This document shows positions 9,231 through 17,879 of a stretch of 37,495 nucleotides of DNA, piece after piece. The notes beneath the pieces were generated by a model. It saw only the letters and a list, made by a program, of their open reading frames with translations. It did no database searches and was not told where the DNA came from. The DNA comes from a virus. Where the stretch lies: IMG/VR virus record IMGVR_UViG_3300047356_000655, positions 1 through 37,495 of that record; one strand, written 5' to 3'. The first letter of the stretch is position 1. Each line of letters starts with the position of its first letter. The position numbers and the translations under genes are program-made.

Positions 9231-11197
9231 TGACTTACGAAGAGGCTATCAGAAAAAGAAATGCGGCGGCTACGCTTTCTAGGCTTGAAGAGAGTGACGA
9301 TATCACAAAAGCTGAACAAGAAATTCTAGATAATTACAGAGCAAACAAAGAGCAAATAGTTAATGAAATTGTCGAAACTGAGGCGACTTATACCGGCGCA
9401 AAATCAGAGGCTCTTTTTAATTTAGATGACGAGATTTATGGAGCGTACAAGGCCGCCACAGATTTTCTTAAAAATGGAGATTTGCAAAGTGCTAAAGAAG
9501 CCTACGCCAGGCACCGTGACGCCGTCAGAAAGAAAAACGAAATGCTTGAATACTCTGCTCCAGACGAGTTTGGAAAAGGCAGAATAGGCGGAGCCGCAGG
9601 AACTTCCACTATCGGTTTGGGAGGCACTCAAGCTTTTAACCTGGCAAGAAACGCATCAATGGTTAAACAAATGTTAACGGGCGCTGGAGCTGGCGCTGCC
9701 TTGGCATCAGCCCCAGAATTTGGCGCTGGCGAGGACGGCTTTATTAACCGTCTAAAAAATGTTGGAGTTGTCAATCCTGCGATAGGCGGAGTAGCCGGTG
9801 GAGCTGCACCAGTTGCCGGCCGAGCTGTTGAGGGCGCAATTAATATTGGTAAAAATATTTATCGAGGCGGTAAGGATGGTTTCAAGGGGCAAGCTCTTCG
9901 AACAGTTGCAAATCAGATCAATAACTCTGAACAGTCAGGCATTAAGGTAAAAGAATACCTTAAAAGTTTAGGGCCGGAGGGAATGCTCGCAGACGTTCCT
10001 GGAGGAACACAAGGTCAAGCCATTGGCTTAGCATCTATTCAAGGTCAGGGATCAAATATTCTTCGTAAAAACATATTAGAGAGATCTGATGATGCCGGAG
10101 CTCGTATTGAAACTGATTTTAATAAAAATATTGGCGAAAAGGATGCCGGATATTTAGCGGAGATCGCTAGCAAGCAAAATAAAAGCACTGTTATAAGCCC
10201 TATGTATGAAAAGGCTAAAGCCAGTACAAAAACTTTTGACGTTCAAGATGTAAGAGACGCAATTGATGCAACTGCAACTGACGCATCAACAAGATCTAAA
10301 AACGCTATGAGCGAGTTGCTTAAAGATTTAGGCGAAGAGGGAAATTTATCAGCAAGAAAATTGCACAACATCAGGGTCGAGTTAAACGACACAATTGAGC
10401 AAGCATTTTTAGGTAAAGATGCTGGAGTTGGAATAAATTTAAAAGTTTTTTTAGATCAAATAGACGCAAAGTTAGACAATATTGATGGTTACGCCGCAGC
10501 CAGAAGTTCTTGGGCAAGCGAAAGCGCAATTGAACGAGCTATAGAAGAAGGACAGTCAGCATTCTCAGGTGGCAAGGCGACAGCGATTAGTCCTGCCAGA
10601 ATGGCAGACAAGCTTGCTAAAATGAACGACGCTGAACGTGAAGCGTTTAAAGCTGGAGCTAGAGAATATGTTGGCGCTCTGATGGGAACATCGAGAAACG
10701 ACGCAGCGGCAGCCTGGGCGGAATTTGGAAAAAATTGGAATGCCGAAAAATTAGAAATGATAATCGGCAAAACCCAAGCGCAAGAAGTCACCAGGCGGTT
10801 AATGGCGGAAGCTGAGTTTTCAAAAACAAAAAACCGAACAATTGACAACAGCCTGACGGCTTTTAGAGGAACAGCTAAAAAGGACATTGGTGATTTAACC
10901 GATCCTGCAACAGGTGAGCAACCAGGAGTAATAGGAAGAGGTAAACGCGCATTATTTGACGCGCCTATCAACGCTCTCATTGACGAAATTTTATACCGTG
11001 GCAAAAGAGGTAATCTTAACAAGCAGCTTGGTGAAATTTTAACTTTGCAAGGAAGTCAACGCGATCAGGTTGTTTCTACTTTGCTAGATGAGGCAGCCCG
11101 TATGAACGACCGAACCTTAGTAGATAAAATACTAAACGGATTATTTTCAACCGCCGCCGGCACGACTGCGATCTCAAAATATGTAGGTAAGGAATAG
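9230..11197 (+). CDS. Large internal virion protein (putative ejection protein)
   Basis: A 655-aa, mostly alpha-helical protein. Residues 1-110 are charged helices. Residues about 115-205 are rich in Gly/Ala small-residue patches (TGAGAGAALASA, GGVAGGAAPVAG), consistent with membrane-inserting or zipper packing. The remainder is a long helical body (VRDAIDATATDASTRSKN, MADKLAKMNDAEREAFKAGAREYVG). No enzyme motif is seen. It lies just upstream of the portal gene (1-base gap), so it probably belongs to the group of proteins stored in the head and ejected with DNA. Confidence 0.78.
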   Translation: MTYEEAIRKRNAAATLSRLEESDDITKAEQEILDNYRANKEQIVNEIVETEATYTGAKSEALFNLDDEIYGAYKAATDFLKNGDLQSAKEAYARHRDAVRKKNEMLEYSAPDEFGKGRIGGAAGTSTIGLGGTQAFNLARNASMVKQMLTGAGAGAALASAPEFGAGEDGFINRLKNVGVVNPAIGGVAGGAAPVAGRAVEGAINIGKNIYRGGKDGFKGQALRTVANQINNSEQSGIKVKEYLKSLGPEGMLADVPGGTQGQAIGLASIQGQGSNILRKNILERSDDAGARIETDFNKNIGEKDAGYLAEIASKQNKSTVISPMYEKAKASTKTFDVQDVRDAIDATATDASTRSKNAMSELLKDLGEEGNLSARKLHNIRVELNDTIEQAFLGKDAGVGINLKVFLDQIDAKLDNIDGYAAARSSWASESAIERAIEEGQSAFSGGKATAISPARMADKLAKMNDAEREAFKAGAREYVGALMGTSRNDAAAAWAEFGKNWNAEKLEMIIGKTQAQEVTRRLMAEAEFSKTKNRTIDNSLTAFRGTAKKDIGDLTDPATGEQPGVIGRGKRALFDAPINALIDEILYRGKRGNLNKQLGEILTLQGSQRDQVVSTLLDEAARMNDRTLVDKILNGLFSTAAGTTAISKYVGKE

Positions 11198-11198
11198 C

Positions 11199-13274
11199 AT
11201 GGAACTCAGAGAAAAAACTTTTGACGAGATAGAGAGCATTGTCTCGACGGCTATAGAGGATTGCGTGGATTTCGTGGAAACGGAAATAAGCGAAATCAGG
11301 ATTAAATGCGCTGAGTACATGGATGGAAAAACAAAGCTTGGTTTCGAGGAAGGTCGAAGCCGTGTTGTAAGCAGCAAGGTCAGAGACACAATTCAAGCGG
11401 TTAAACCGTCAATAATGCGCGTATTTATGAGCACCGACAAGCCGGTGGAATTCGTACCGAAAGGACCGGAGGACGTGGCGATCGCCGAGCAAGCGACAGA
11501 TTTTATTCACCACGAATTCCAAAGGCTGAACGGCTATAAAATTTTAAGCGATTTGATACACGACGCCCTGGTCAAGAAACAAGGGATAGCCAAGGCGTAT
11601 TACAAGACTTACCCAAAAGCTAAAATTCACATGTTTACTGATTTGACGGCTGACGAGCTTACATTGTTGGTTAACGAGCCTGGCGTCGAGGTTTTAGAAC
11701 AATCATCTGAAATGAACGAGGAAGAAGACGCGCCCTACTTTAGCGTCAAAATTCAACGCACAGAGACAAAGGGCGAGCTCTGCATAGAGAGTGTGCCTAG
11801 TGAAGAGTTCTTCATTTCTAGGGAAGCCAGGGATATTGATAGTGCCTATTGCACGGCCCACCGCACGGAGATGAGAGCTGGAGACGTCGTGGAAATGGGA
11901 TTTGACCCTGAGATTGTTTACGAGTTGGATAGCTTTGACAATGACACTGGCGTTCTCCAGGAAGAAAAATCCCAGCGACGCGGCTACACAAACAACAACG
12001 ACGACGATGAAAATGCCTTAGATCCAGCAATGAAAAACGTGTTAATTACGGAGGCATATATGCGGATCGATATCGACGGGACCGGCGTACCCGTACTGCA
12101 TAAATTTGTCATGGGCGGCACGTCTTACAAGTTGATGGACTACGAGCCTTGCGAACGTGTTCCGTTAATCAAAGTTGAAGTAGATCCGGAGCCACATAGC
12201 TTTTATGGTAATTCTTTGGCGGAGAAATTATGCGACGACCAAGATGCGGCGACAAGTGTATTACGCGGTGTTTTAGATAATGTCGCATTGGTCAACTCTC
12301 CGAGAATGGGTTTCGTCAACGGGCAGGTCGCGATCGACGACCTTTTAAACAATGAGATAGGAGGACTGGTCAGAATGAACCAGCCTGGGGCCGTGCAGGA
12401 TCTTTCAGTGCCATTTGTTGCCGGTCAAACTTTGAGCGCCCTCACCTACCTAGACAAAATGGTCGAGGCTAAAAGTGGTGTGACACAAAATATCGCGTTA
12501 AATCCTGACGCCCTCCAATCCACAACAAAATCGGCAGTAACTGCGGCGGTCGAGGCGGCAGCCGGCCAGGTCGAGGTGATGTGCAGAAATATTGCGGAAG
12601 GATTTAAGGATCTGTTTAAGCTATTGCTGGAGTTGACACACAAAAATTTCGACGAAGAAAAAGTTATGAAGCTTAACGGTGTGTTTGTGCCGGTCGATCC
12701 AACAGCGTTTGATTTGAGCTATGACGTCAGCATTAACGTCGGGCTAGGAACAGGACGCGAAGACGAGCGCGTAGCAGCCCTCCAACAAGCCCTACAGTTA
12801 CAAATGCAAGTGTATGGCCAGTACGGGGCGCAAAACGGTTTAGTCAGCCTGACAAACATCAGGAACTCCCTGGCGGATATATTGGCCGTCAACGGCGTCA
12901 GAAATAGCGACAGATACTTTGCGCCGATAAATCAAGAAATTGAGCAACAAATGCTCGCGCAACAACAACAGCAACAACAAGCAATGTCGCAACAACAGCA
13001 GGATCCAAACGCGGCATATCTCCAGGCTGAGCAAATGAAAGCTCAGTCAAAAGCCGGCACAGATATGGCCAGGCTACAGTTTGACGCTGCCAAGGCGACG
13101 GCGGACGACGATCGAGAGCGCGATAAGATGGCCCAAGACTTACTTGTCAACGCGGCTAAGATTGCCGGTCAATACGGATCGACAGTGGACGTGGCGGCAA
13201 TTAAGGCCGAGCAAGATAAGATACGGACCGTTGCCGGTATCGCACAACAAGGAATGAATAATGGACAACAGTAA
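11199..13274 (+). CDS. Portal protein (P22-like, large)
   Basis: This is the dodecameric DNA gate at the head vertex. 691 aa is close to the roughly 700-aa size of P22-type portals. The N-terminal part (VRDTIQAVKPSIMRVFMS, then ERVPLIKVEVDPEPHSFYGNSLAEKLCDDQD in the middle) is characteristic. The C-terminal region is helical, with a Gln-rich run (LAQQQQQQQAMSQQQQ, about residue 585) that resembles the C-terminal barrel extension. The next gene overlaps its end by 14 bases. TerL, MCP, scaffold and internal proteins nearby support the call. Confidence 0.92.
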   Translation: MELREKTFDEIESIVSTAIEDCVDFVETEISEIRIKCAEYMDGKTKLGFEEGRSRVVSSKVRDTIQAVKPSIMRVFMSTDKPVEFVPKGPEDVAIAEQATDFIHHEFQRLNGYKILSDLIHDALVKKQGIAKAYYKTYPKAKIHMFTDLTADELTLLVNEPGVEVLEQSSEMNEEEDAPYFSVKIQRTETKGELCIESVPSEEFFISREARDIDSAYCTAHRTEMRAGDVVEMGFDPEIVYELDSFDNDTGVLQEEKSQRRGYTNNNDDDENALDPAMKNVLITEAYMRIDIDGTGVPVLHKFVMGGTSYKLMDYEPCERVPLIKVEVDPEPHSFYGNSLAEKLCDDQDAATSVLRGVLDNVALVNSPRMGFVNGQVAIDDLLNNEIGGLVRMNQPGAVQDLSVPFVAGQTLSALTYLDKMVEAKSGVTQNIALNPDALQSTTKSAVTAAVEAAAGQVEVMCRNIAEGFKDLFKLLLELTHKNFDEEKVMKLNGVFVPVDPTAFDLSYDVSINVGLGTGREDERVAALQQALQLQMQVYGQYGAQNGLVSLTNIRNSLADILAVNGVRNSDRYFAPINQEIEQQMLAQQQQQQQAMSQQQQDPNAAYLQAEQMKAQSKAGTDMARLQFDAAKATADDDRERDKMAQDLLVNAAKIAGQYGSTVDVAAIKAEQDKIRTVAGIAQQGMNNGQQ

Positions 13275-13497
13275 TATTAAAGCGGACGACGCAAAATTTT
13301 TACAAAAAAATGGCACGTTCCAACTATTGCTGAAAGAGGTTCGCGAAAACCAAAAAGAGGTTTTTGCAAACAGTGCCGCCGACGAGATCGAGCGGCGTGA
13401 GGAGGCTCATGCAATTCTGCGAGCCGTTAACCAAATGGAAGCGCACCTCGACGCCGTCGTGACGGCAGAGACGCTCCTACAATATAGAAAGAGTTAG
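13261..13497 (+). CDS. Small conserved protein between portal and scaffold
   Basis: A 78-aa, hydrophilic, helix-rich protein (EEAHAILRAVNQMEAHLDAVVTAE). It overlaps the end of the portal gene by 14 bases and precedes the scaffold by 4 bases. I know short proteins of this type between portal and scaffold in related phage contigs but no function. It could be an assembly partner. Confidence 0.75.
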   Translation: MDNSNIKADDAKFLQKNGTFQLLLKEVRENQKEVFANSAADEIERREEAHAILRAVNQMEAHLDAVVTAETLLQYRKS

Positions 13498-13501
13498 TAC
13501 C

Positions 13502-14488
13502 GTGACTGAAGCGACTAATCAAATGACAGAAGTTCTGGAACAAATTTTAAATGTACCAGATACCCAAACTGAAACAGAAGCTGTTGAAACAACTGACGAG
13601 ACACCGCAAGAAGCGATTGAAGCAGTTGAGCAAACGGAAGAAGTGGAAGTAGACGAAGCCGACGACGACAGTGATTTACTGGAGTTCGAAGCAGACGATG
13701 AGGATATTGAAGACGACCAAATCGACGCTCCCATAGAGCTTTCTGATGACTTAATGATTGAATACAAATCTGACGGCGAAATAAAGAAAGCAACCTTGGG
13801 GGAGCTAAAGCGAGATAAAAGCGGCCAAGATTATATCCAGCGGCGAATGCAAGAAGTTTCTGTGTTAGAAAAAGAACTTAAAGCACAAAACGAGCAATCA
13901 TCCGTGCAACGCCAACAAATGTTGGATTTTTTCAACCAAGCAAAAGACCAAGGTATGCAGGAGCCTACTCCACCGTCTGCCGACCTGTTTGATAGCGACC
14001 CGATCGCTTACATGCAGGAAAAGCTAAAATACGACGAGAGAAAAACTCAGCATGATGCCAGGGTCACTCAATTAAACGAGCTCCAAATGCAGCAAAACGC
14101 TGCTCATGAGGCGCGTTTACAAGAGTACACAATGAACCAAGCGCAAATGTTAACGGAAAAGCTCCCTGAGATTGCGGACCCCGACAAGGGTGAAACGATC
14201 AAAAAGGGCATTGCGGAAACCGGAGCATTCTATGGCTTTACTCCCGAAGAACTCGGATCAGTAAGGGATCATCGATATATCCTGGCTATGCATGATGCGA
14301 TGCGTTATCGGCAATTGGTTCAGAAAAAAGCCAAGGCCACCTCCGGTAAAATGGAGAGCCTGGGAACTGTGAAAGCTGGGGTGAAGAAAAAAGCAAATGC
14401 ATACAGCGCCAAACAAAAAGCAAAGGTGAAAAACAGTATGCAAAATACAGGCAGCGTCGATGACGTAGCTAAATTTCTCTTGTCGTAA
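13502..14488 (+). CDS. Putative head scaffolding protein
   Basis: A 328-aa protein with a GTG start at 13502. The first 100 residues are extremely acidic (VEVDEADDDSDLLEFEADDED), followed by coiled-coil stretches rich in Gln/Glu/Lys. The C-terminus is basic (KAGVKKKANAYSAKQKAKVKNS), the usual capsid-binding end of scaffolds. The profile and the place directly before the capsid gene fit scaffolding; sequence similarity is not needed for this. A copy of the 18-base motif lies in the coding sequence 45 bases after the start. Confidence 0.85.
   Translation: MTEATNQMTEVLEQILNVPDTQTETEAVETTDETPQEAIEAVEQTEEVEVDEADDDSDLLEFEADDEDIEDDQIDAPIELSDDLMIEYKSDGEIKKATLGELKRDKSGQDYIQRRMQEVSVLEKELKAQNEQSSVQRQQMLDFFNQAKDQGMQEPTPPSADLFDSDPIAYMQEKLKYDERKTQHDARVTQLNELQMQQNAAHEARLQEYTMNQAQMLTEKLPEIADPDKGETIKKGIAETGAFYGFTPEELGSVRDHRYILAMHDAMRYRQLVQKKAKATSGKMESLGTVKAGVKKKANAYSAKQKAKVKNSMQNTGSVDDVAKFLLS
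13546..13563 (+). promoter_or_regulatory. Conserved 18-bp motif, copy 2 (inside scaffold gene)
   Basis: TTTAAATGTACCAGATAC is identical over all 18 bases to the copy before the nuclease gene at 24351. Here it encodes L-N-V-P-D-T of the scaffold. An 18-base identity between coding and non-coding places is most easily explained by selection on DNA or RNA. Confidence 0.6.
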
Positions 14489-14503
14489 CGAAAGGACAAA
14501 CCA

Positions 14504-15496
14504 ATGGCTGTAAATGCTAACACAAATAAGACGTATGACGTCTCAACAATTAGGGAAGATTTGCATTCTGCAATGCTATCTCTAACGCCTACGGACACAC
14601 TTTTGATGAGCACAATTGGCTCACGAAACGTCGATAACACTTACTACGAATGGTCAGAAGTAGATTTGGCGTCAGTCGATACATCAAATCGCCAACTTGA
14701 AGGTGATGTGCTTGGGAACAGTGCGCCTACCAATGCTGTTCGTAAGGGTGGATATACACAAATATCAGCTAAAGTGAGCGAAACTTCATCAACGGCAAAC
14801 GCTGTAAATGGCGTTGCTTCCGCGCAGACTATTGCGAAGCAAGTTGCTTACAAATTGCAGGAGCTGAAGCGTGACATGGAGTCGATGCTTTTAGACAATA
14901 CAGCGGCAAGCGCTGGAACGGCTAGTGCTGCAAGAGCGACCGCTGGTTTGCCAGCTTACCTAACCTCAAACGTAAATCGAGGAACAGGTGGAGCAAACGG
15001 CACAACATCCGGAACTGGCGAAGCTGGTTTTGTAAATGCTGCCGCTACTGATGGCACACTTCGGCCCATTACTGAGGCTCTTCTGAAAGACGTAGTAGCT
15101 AAATGCTGGAATGCTGGGGCAACTCCAACTGTCGTGATGTGTGGCTCTGCTCAAAAGCAGAAAATCTCTACCTTCACTGGTAACGCGACACGCTTCAAAG
15201 AGGCAGAAGATGCAAAACTTTCAGCCGCGATTGACGTCTACGAAAGTGATTTTGGCCAAATTCAGATATTGCCGAACAGGTTGATGAGATCCAGGACAGT
15301 GAGCAGCGTCGATTATACTCCAGACGTGCTTGTTTTAGATCCGTCACACGCTGAAGTGGTTTACTTGCAGACTGCTAAGCAAGAGCCATTGAGCAAAACC
15401 GGTCTGTCAGAGCGCCGATTAATCTCGTGCGAATATGGCCTCCAGGTAACTTCGCAGAAAGCCCACGGGATCATAGCGGACATCAACGCAACATAA
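14504..15496 (+). CDS. Major capsid protein (SU10-like, DUF5309-type)
   Basis: A 330-aa protein. PTDTLLMSTIGSRNVDN near the N-terminus followed by the E-W motif (YEWSEVDL) and SAKVSETSSTANAVNG are features of the HK97-fold SU10/DUF5309 capsid family. The C-terminal segment (QIQILPNRLMRSR, then VLDPSHAEVVYLQ) forms the A-domain strands in that family. It has RBS AAAGGAC 9 bases upstream of ATG. It is followed by a very stable hairpin. Expected to be the most abundant virion protein. Confidence 0.93.
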   Translation: MAVNANTNKTYDVSTIREDLHSAMLSLTPTDTLLMSTIGSRNVDNTYYEWSEVDLASVDTSNRQLEGDVLGNSAPTNAVRKGGYTQISAKVSETSSTANAVNGVASAQTIAKQVAYKLQELKRDMESMLLDNTAASAGTASAARATAGLPAYLTSNVNRGTGGANGTTSGTGEAGFVNAAATDGTLRPITEALLKDVVAKCWNAGATPTVVMCGSAQKQKISTFTGNATRFKEAEDAKLSAAIDVYESDFGQIQILPNRLMRSRTVSSVDYTPDVLVLDPSHAEVVYLQTAKQEPLSKTGLSERRLISCEYGLQVTSQKAHGIIADINAT

Positions 15497-15501
15497 ACTT
15501 T

Positions 15502-15523
15502 GATGGGGCAGAAATGCCCCATC
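15502..15523 (+). terminator. GNRA-capped hairpin after capsid gene (attenuator or mRNA stabiliser)
   Basis: A perfect 9-bp stem (GATGGGGCA and TGCCCCATC) closes a GAAA tetraloop, 6 bases after the capsid stop. No T-run follows (CTCAATATTT), so it is more likely a partial terminator or an RNA-stabilising 3' end than a full terminator. This could set capsid expression above the downstream genes. Confidence 0.7.
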
Positions 15524-15530
15524 CTCAATA

Positions 15531-15548
15531 TTTAAAAGTACCAGATAT
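15531..15548 (+). promoter_or_regulatory. Conserved 18-bp motif, copy 3
   Basis: TTTAAAAGTACCAGATAT lies between the capsid hairpin and the next ATG at 15560. It has the same spacing to the start (12 bases) as the copy at 24351. It probably restarts or controls expression of the connector block. Confidence 0.65.
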
Positions 15549-15559
15549 GGAAAGCTGTT

Positions 15560-15808
15560 ATGAAGATTGAAATTATTACTGATCGAAGACCTTGGGCGGC
15601 AGGATCTCCATCCCAAAAAGGTGATCGCGTTGAAGTAAACGACGATGAGGGCCAAGCACTGTTAGATGCTGGTTTTGCCGTCGAAGTAAAAATTAAAAGA
15701 GCTAGAACTGCGAGCGGCAAGCTCCAGGCAGACGATCCATCAACTCCTAATGTCAATGAAGCTTGGGAAGGTGGCAAAGCTCCAAAGAAAAAGAAAGCTA
15801 AGAAATGA
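15560..15808 (+). CDS. Small protein after capsid gene (head-associated candidate)
   Basis: An 82-aa protein. The first half contains KGDRVEVNDDEGQALLDAGFAVEV, a short beta/helix module that I recognise from the small genes that often follow phage capsid genes. The C-terminus is a basic tail (KAPKKKKAKK). It may decorate the head or connect it, but no family is certain. RBS GGAAAG precedes the ATG, and the stop overlaps the next start (ATGA). Confidence 0.75.
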   Translation: MKIEIITDRRPWAAGSPSQKGDRVEVNDDEGQALLDAGFAVEVKIKRARTASGKLQADDPSTPNVNEAWEGGKAPKKKKAKK

Positions 15809-16080
15809 GCGTAAAAACAAAAATTCTCGATGAGGACGGTAAAATAATTGTTAACCGTACCCAGGATGTTCAGCGCATTTTAGATTGGAACAAAGAGCGC
15901 AACATTGAAGGACACAACAGAAAATCTGAAATGAGGCATGTCGGGTCAATTCCATATGTCGTTGTTGAAATGTGGATGAATGAGTGTGGCGCTAAACTGG
16001 GCAGCCAGGAGCTAACCGAGTACATTAAAAAGAAATTAATGTCCGGCGATTACAGCAAGCTGTTAGCTAACGGTTATTAG
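15805..16080 (+). CDS. Conserved small podovirus protein, possible head-tail connector factor
   Basis: A 91-aa protein. The pattern R-T-Q-D-V-(Q/E)-x-I-L-x-x-N-K near residue 20 and MRHVGSIPYVVVEMWMNE in the middle is a conserved block found in small podovirus proteins encoded after the capsid gene. Function is not known to me. The ATGA overlap with the preceding gene suggests translational coupling. Confidence 0.75.
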   Translation: MSVKTKILDEDGKIIVNRTQDVQRILDWNKERNIEGHNRKSEMRHVGSIPYVVVEMWMNECGAKLGSQELTEYIKKKLMSGDYSKLLANGY

Positions 16081-16081
16081 G

Positions 16082-16276
16082 ATGGATAAGCGCACAGTCC
16101 AATCAGCTCATGCCAGGATCGATCTCGTCGAGAAAGACATGGTGGAGGTCAAGACTGAGCTCCGTATACAGCTTAAAGATCTTTACGTTCGCACCAAGCG
16201 TACTGAGCAGATCCTTTGGGCGGCTGCCGGTTCTATTATTGCCCTGCTAATCACGGTGTTGATGAAGGTCGGCTAA
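16082..16276 (+). CDS. Small membrane protein, XhlA-like
   Basis: A 64-aa protein. Residues 1-42 form an amphipathic, charged coiled coil (HARIDLVEKDMVEVKTELR), and residues 44-62 are one membrane segment (ILWAAAGSIIALLITVLM). This layout is that of haemolysin XhlA-type phage lysis accessories. Its stop overlaps the next start (TAATG). It is first of a set of small membrane proteins leading to the holin and lysozyme. Confidence 0.75.
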   Translation: MDKRTVQSAHARIDLVEKDMVEVKTELRIQLKDLYVRTKRTEQILWAAAGSIIALLITVLMKVG

Positions 16277-16566
16277 TGGAAAATTTTAAGCTTCCTCTTG
16301 TCCTGGTGATTGCTTTGGGGGCTCAACTTGTTGGGGCTGTATTTTGGGGATCAAATATACTCAGAGATATCAGCGACAACACTGCCAGGACAGACGAGCT
16401 GATAGAGATCTTGCTAGAAACTGAGGAAGCTCTTGAGGAGGTGGACGAGGAAATTTGGGCAGACATGGATAATCTTGTCAAACTGCAAACCCAAATTATT
16501 AAAATCCAAGCTCGTATATCTATCCTGGAAAAAACAGTAGAATTTACTCGACGCGATGGGATGTAA
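16276..16566 (+). CDS. Membrane-anchored coiled-coil protein
   Basis: A 96-aa protein read from ATG 16276, which overlaps the upstream TAA; the longer frame from 16216 would duplicate the previous gene out of frame. Residues 5-25 (KLPLVLVIALGAQLVGAVFWG) form an N-terminal membrane segment. The rest is a strongly acidic coiled coil (IEILLETEEALEEVDEEIW). There is no lipobox, so it is not an obvious o-spanin. Located in the lysis cassette; function unknown. Confidence 0.75.
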   Translation: MENFKLPLVLVIALGAQLVGAVFWGSNILRDISDNTARTDELIEILLETEEALEEVDEEIWADMDNLVKLQTQIIKIQARISILEKTVEFTRRDGM

Positions 16567-16568
16567 CG

Positions 16569-17027
16569 ATGGAACCCATGTCAATCGTCCTCGGAATAAC
16601 CAGCGCGTTAAAAGCCGGTCGAAATTTGGCCAGCTTGTCGAAAGAAATTGGAAATTTTTTTGATAGCGCAGACACGGCTAAAAAGAACCATTCACGCAAA
16701 ATGCAAAAGTCTTTCACAAGCGTAAACCAGGAGGCTCTTTCGACCTTTGCCGACAAGCTTGCCTATGACGAAGCTGAAGCGTCCTTAAAAAAATATATCG
16801 ATGAAAGTTTAGGGCCATCGTATTGGACCCAGCTCTTAAAAATTAGAAAAGAAATACTCGTTGAGAAACGCGAAGAGGAAGCCAGAGCGCGTCGAGAAGC
16901 CCAGGCAAAGCAAGAAATGACACTGACAGTCGTCTCAATTTTACTGTTACTCCTGGGCGCTTTTGTGGCCGCTACTTGGTTTCTACAACGCCAGGGGTAC
17001 TTCGACGTGTGGGAGTATTTCAAATGA
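16569..17027 (+). CDS. C-terminally anchored helical membrane protein
   Basis: A 152-aa protein. It has a long charged helical body with a basic/acidic coiled coil at about 90-116 (KRKEEEARARRE-like) and one C-terminal membrane segment at about 118-139 (LTVVSILLLLLGAFVAATWF). It is a tail-anchored topology of unknown role. It might act as a spanin-like bridge or an anti-superinfection protein; nothing in the sequence decides this. The next gene starts inside its stop (ATGA). Confidence 0.72.
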   Translation: MEPMSIVLGITSALKAGRNLASLSKEIGNFFDSADTAKKNHSRKMQKSFTSVNQEALSTFADKLAYDEAEASLKKYIDESLGPSYWTQLLKIRKEILVEKREEEARARREAQAKQEMTLTVVSILLLLLGAFVAATWFLQRQGYFDVWEYFK

Positions 17028-17197
17028 TATACGCTCTTGTCTGGTTTCACTTCATACGAACAGACCACCTCCAGTATTATTTAATAGATCAGTATTCCAA
17101 CCAGGAGGCTTGCCAGGTCGAGAGAGATAAGGCCGGCGTTTTGATAACCGGTAATGACATGATTTTAGAATGCGTTTTGTTGGATGAAGATGGTTGA
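17024..17197 (+). CDS. Small unknown protein
   Basis: A 57-aa protein starting at ATG 17024, overlapping the previous stop. The N-terminus is hydrophobic (MIYALVWFHFI) and the middle is DHLQYYLIDQYSNQEAC with two Cys (C30, C50). I have seen similar short proteins in marine phage contigs but no function is known. It may be secreted or membrane-tethered. Confidence 0.68.
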   Translation: MIYALVWFHFIRTDHLQYYLIDQYSNQEACQVERDKAGVLITGNDMILECVLLDEDG

Positions 17198-17306
17198 GGT
17201 GAAACGTAATAGATGGATTGTTTATAAAAATGGACGGGTTGTAATACAAACTTCATGTAAAAGATTAGCAATAAGGATTATGCAAAATGGCTCACGTTAT
17301 AATTGA
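17184..17306 (+). CDS. Very small basic protein (40 aa)
   Basis: An open frame reading MKMVEVKRNRWIVYKNGRVV and ending after NGSRYN. It overlaps the preceding gene by 14 bases and the next by 20. The alternation of basic and hydrophobic residues resembles a short beta-hairpin. It fills an otherwise empty 89-base gap, and an internal ATG at 17190 also fits. Moderate support only. Confidence 0.5.
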   Translation: MKMVEVKRNRWIVYKNGRVVIQTSCKRLAIRIMQNGSRYN

Positions 17307-17487
17307 TGATTGGAAAATAGTTCCTCGGCTTATGATGTTGGCGGTGACTGTCTTAACCTATCAGTCAGTGCACTGGTATATGGGTTTAGAGACGCCGACA
17401 AATGGACAGGCTGGTTTAGTCTCCGTGTGCATGGGAGCTCTCACTGGTTGCTTTGGAATTTGGATGAATAAGGAGGCAGCTAAATGA
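17287..17487 (+). CDS. Two-TM holin-like protein
   Basis: A 66-aa protein with two membrane segments (about residues 13-32, RLMMLAVTVLTYQSVHWYM, and 42-62, GLVSVCMGALTGCFGIWM) and a short basic C-terminus. The size and two-helix hairpin suit a class II holin or anti-holin. RBS AAGGA lies 10 bases upstream. Its stop overlaps the next start (ATGA). Confidence 0.8.
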   Translation: MAHVIIDDWKIVPRLMMLAVTVLTYQSVHWYMGLETPTNGQAGLVSVCMGALTGCFGIWMNKEAAK

Positions 17488-17879
17488 TACAATTATTAGG
17501 AAATGCTCTGGGTCCGGTGGCTAATCTTGCTGGATCCTGGTTGCAGGGAAAAGCCGACGCAAATGCAGCAAATGCAAAATTAAAACTTACTGAGGCTGAA
17601 GCAAAAGCAAAGATACTTTTATCGAAGGAAACATCTACTGCCGATTGGGAACGCATTATGGCAGAGGGTACTCAAAATTCGGTCAAAGATGAAATTGTCA
17701 CAATTTTGGTTCTAGCGCCTGTCTGTCTATGCTTCATTCCTGGTTTAGAACAAACCGTTCAAAACGGATTTGATCGTCTTTCTGAGTTGCCCCAGTGGTA
17801 CACCAATCTCGTTTTAGTTGTCTGCCTTAGTGCAATTGGTATCCGTGGCGGCAAGCAGTTTTTTGGCGGTAAAAAATAA
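17484..17879 (+). CDS. Holin of the 3-TM (GTA-release) type
   Basis: A 131-aa protein. An N-terminal amphipathic/hydrophobic stretch (1-20), a charged Ala-rich helix with KADANAANAKLKLTEAEAKAK, and two clear membrane segments (about 71-88 and 105-121) match the 3TM holin family found in alphaproteobacterial phages and gene-transfer agents. RGGKQFFGGKK closes the C-terminus. It would time membrane permeabilisation for the muramidase just downstream. Confidence 0.85.
   Translation: MIQLLGNALGPVANLAGSWLQGKADANAANAKLKLTEAEAKAKILLSKETSTADWERIMAEGTQNSVKDEIVTILVLAPVCLCFIPGLEQTVQNGFDRLSELPQWYTNLVLVVCLSAIGIRGGKQFFGGKK

Noticed and set aside
10489-11022. 177-aa open frame on the - strand
   Set aside because: Opposite the large internal virion gene; Ala/Ser/Leu-rich shadow without context.
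13515-13793. Two overlapping - strand frames rich in Ser/Leu
   Set aside because: They mirror the acidic repeats of the scaffold gene and lack an RBS.
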